A DNA stretch of 64,000 bases from JAATFS01 sp037145635 (GTDB lineage Bacteria > Pseudomonadota > Gammaproteobacteria > Xanthomonadales > Xanthomonadaceae): contig JBBCXB010000002.1 of the NCBI GenBank assembly GCA_037145635.1, forward strand, positions 310,001 to 374,000, written 5' to 3'. Shown here piece by piece: positions 62,665 through 64,000 of this stretch. A program made the translations under genes and the position numbers. Positions within the stretch are counted from its first letter, which is position 1. Each line of letters begins with the position of its first letter. Under the pieces are notes generated by a model that did not search any database, was not told the DNA's origin, and saw only the letters and a list, made by a program, of their open reading frames with translations.

Positions 62665-64000
62665 ATGCACCTTCGCAGCATCGCGGCACGCGCGCTGTGC
62701 GCCCTGGCCACGCTGGCGCTCGCCGCCGGCGCGAGTGTCGCGGCCGCCGCCGCGCCGTCCGCGGCCGAGGCCGCCTACGCCGCGGTCGACCCCTTCATCG
62801 GCACCGGCGGCGAAGGCCATACCTATCCCGGCGCGACGGTGCCGTTCGGCATGGTCCAGCTCAGCCCGGATACCCAGATCCGGCCGCGCAAGGAGGCCTA
62901 CGGCTGGGCCGCCGGCTACCGCCACGACGACCGCACCATCGTCGGCTTCTCGCACACGCATTTCTCCGGCTCGGGCCACTCCGACCTGGGCGACGTGCTG
63001 ATGATGCCGATCGCCGGCGACGTCAGGCTCGAGCGCGGCGACGTGGCGCAGCCCGGCAGCGGCTACACCTCGCGCTTCCGCCACGCCAGCGAGCAGGCCC
63101 GCCCCGGCTACTACGCGGTGACGCTGGACGACTACGACGTGCGCGCCGAGCTCACCGCCAGCGCGCGCGTGGGCGTGCACCGCTATCGCTTCCCCCAGGG
63201 CAAGCCGGCCCATGTACTGATCGACCTGCGCACCAGCCTGTACGACTACCCCGGCAAGGTGCTGTGGTCGCGGCTGCGCGTGCATCCCGACGGGACCGTC
63301 ACCGGCTTCCGCGAGACCCGCGGCTGGGCGCCTGGCCGCCAGCTCTATTTCGCGATGCGCTTCTCGCGCCCGGTGTCGGCCAGCCAGCTGCACGACACCG
63401 AGCAGGACGTGGCCTACAAGGGCTTCCCGCCGCCGGGCGAGAAGGACCCGGGCCAGCGCGCGCAGATCGAGGGCCGCCAGCTGGTCGGCGTGCTCGACTT
63501 CGCCGAGGCCGCCGGCGGCACGCTGGTGGCCAAGGTGGCGTTGTCGCCGGTCAGCGAAGCAGGCGCCCTGGCCAACCTCGACGCCGAGGTGCCCGATTTC
63601 GACTTCGAGCGCGTGCGTGCCGACGCCGCGCGGCAGTGGCGCGAGGCGCTGGCGGCGGTGGACGCGCAGGGCACGCCGCTGCAGCGCACCCAGTTCTATA
63701 CCGCGCTGTACCACAGCCTGCTCGGCCCGACCCTGTTCATGGACAGCGACGGCCGCTACCGCGGCCCGGACAACGCCGTGCACCACGCCGACGGCTACAG
63801 CCACTACTCCACCTTCTCGCTGTGGGACACCTACCGCGCGCTGCATCCGCTGCTGACGCTGGTGCAGCCGCCCCAGCGCACCAGCGACGTGGTCAACTCG
63901 CTGCTGGCCTCGCGCCGCGAAAGCCCGTACGGGATCCTGCCGGTGTGGGCGTTCCACGGCCTGGAGACGTGGTGCATGATCGGCTACCACGCGGTGCCGG
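62665..64000 (+). CDS. GH92 alpha-mannosidase, 3' end outside window
   Basis: 445 residues are visible from ATG 62665 with GGGAGAGGAA upstream; the frame is open to the last base. A signal peptide (MHLRSIAARALCALATLALAAGA) precedes VDPFIGTGGEGHTYPGATVPFGMVQLSPDT, the hallmark beginning of GH92, followed by GFSHTHFSGSGHSDLG, RVHPDGTVTGFRETRGWAPG and FSLWDTYRALHPLLTLVQP. GH92 enzymes are calcium-dependent exo-alpha-mannosidases acting on N-glycans or fungal mannan in the periplasm. The catalytic acid lies beyond the visible end. Confidence 0.93.
   Translation, partial: MHLRSIAARALCALATLALAAGASVAAAAAPSAAEAAYAAVDPFIGTGGEGHTYPGATVPFGMVQLSPDTQIRPRKEAYGWAAGYRHDDRTIVGFSHTHFSGSGHSDLGDVLMMPIAGDVRLERGDVAQPGSGYTSRFRHASEQARPGYYAVTLDDYDVRAELTASARVGVHRYRFPQGKPAHVLIDLRTSLYDYPGKVLWSRLRVHPDGTVTGFRETRGWAPGRQLYFAMRFSRPVSASQLHDTEQDVAYKGFPPPGEKDPGQRAQIEGRQLVGVLDFAEAAGGTLVAKVALSPVSEAGALANLDAEVPDFDFERVRADAARQWREALAAVDAQGTPLQRTQFYTALYHSLLGPTLFMDSDGRYRGPDNAVHHADGYSHYSTFSLWDTYRALHPLLTLVQPPQRTSDVVNSLLASRRESPYGILPVWAFHGLETWCMIGYHAVP

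Overview
The window is chromosomal DNA of very high GC content from a gammaproteobacterium of the Xanthomonadales/Lysobacterales group (Lysobacter, Luteimonas, Pseudoxanthomonas or a relative). The support is gene content: an M2 angiotensin-converting-enzyme-like peptidase, the lexA2-imuA-imuB-dnaE2 mutagenesis cassette, a DPP5-like S9 peptidase beside an OPT transporter, minCDE with a TTG-started minD, and GGGNATC-type heptamer repeats of the kind reported from Xanthomonas. This placement rests on recognised families, not on a search.

Layout. 0-5 kb: 5'-truncated VanY-like peptidase, DUF423 membrane protein, SRPBCC protein with its own terminator, and a DesK/DesR-type two-component pair. 5-9 kb: a GNAT gene running into minC-minD-minE, then a small HExxH protein and a sugar-isomerase-like TIM barrel. 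9-15.3 kb: a sensor kinase/response regulator pair divergent from a membrane glycosyltransferase, a PAP2 phosphatase and an EptA phosphoethanolamine transferase, together a likely lipid A remodelling island. 15.4-19.6 kb: M2 peptidase lipoprotein, VOC protein, small hypothetical, Bcr/CflA exporter. 19.8-23 kb: a tandem glycine riboswitch ahead of gcvP, closed by a strong terminator. 23-30.3 kb: AraC regulator divergent from an SDR, an esterase lipoprotein, an aldo/keto reductase, and a large-subunit KatE catalase.

30.3-32.2 kb is a gene-free repeat island. It holds 16 heptamers with G-quadruplex potential, six 84-bp tandem units, two 113-bp elements with 24-bp terminal inverted repeats, two diverged copies of a longer repeat with nested palindromes, and an octamer array. 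It is the most unusual stretch of the window.

32.3-44.5 kb: PAS-AraC regulator, two small proteins, S9 peptidase plus OPT transporter, DUF1624-like acyltransferase, POT peptide transporter, HDOD protein, and an SDR divergent from a LysR regulator. 44.5-50.5 kb: the SOS-mutagenesis operon read leftward as lexA2, imuA, imuB, dnaE2 behind a near-perfect LexA2-type operator, with a truncated Doc/Fic gene on the other side. 51.3-64 kb: histone H1-like DUF6496 protein, cupin, a DUF763/GIY-YIG gene pair in which DUF763 is frameshifted, Tat-exported GH3 glucosidase, DUF421 protein, short UvrA paralogue, RelA/SpoT-like HD protein, stand-alone EAL phosphodiesterase, AlkB, and the start of a GH92 mannosidase.

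Themes are peptide scavenging (M2, S9, OPT, POT), envelope remodelling, and DNA damage response (LexA2/Imu, UvrA paralogue, AlkB). No tRNA, rRNA, CRISPR array, prophage or transposase gene was recognised. The best candidates for something undescribed are the repeat island and the DUF763/GIY-YIG pair.
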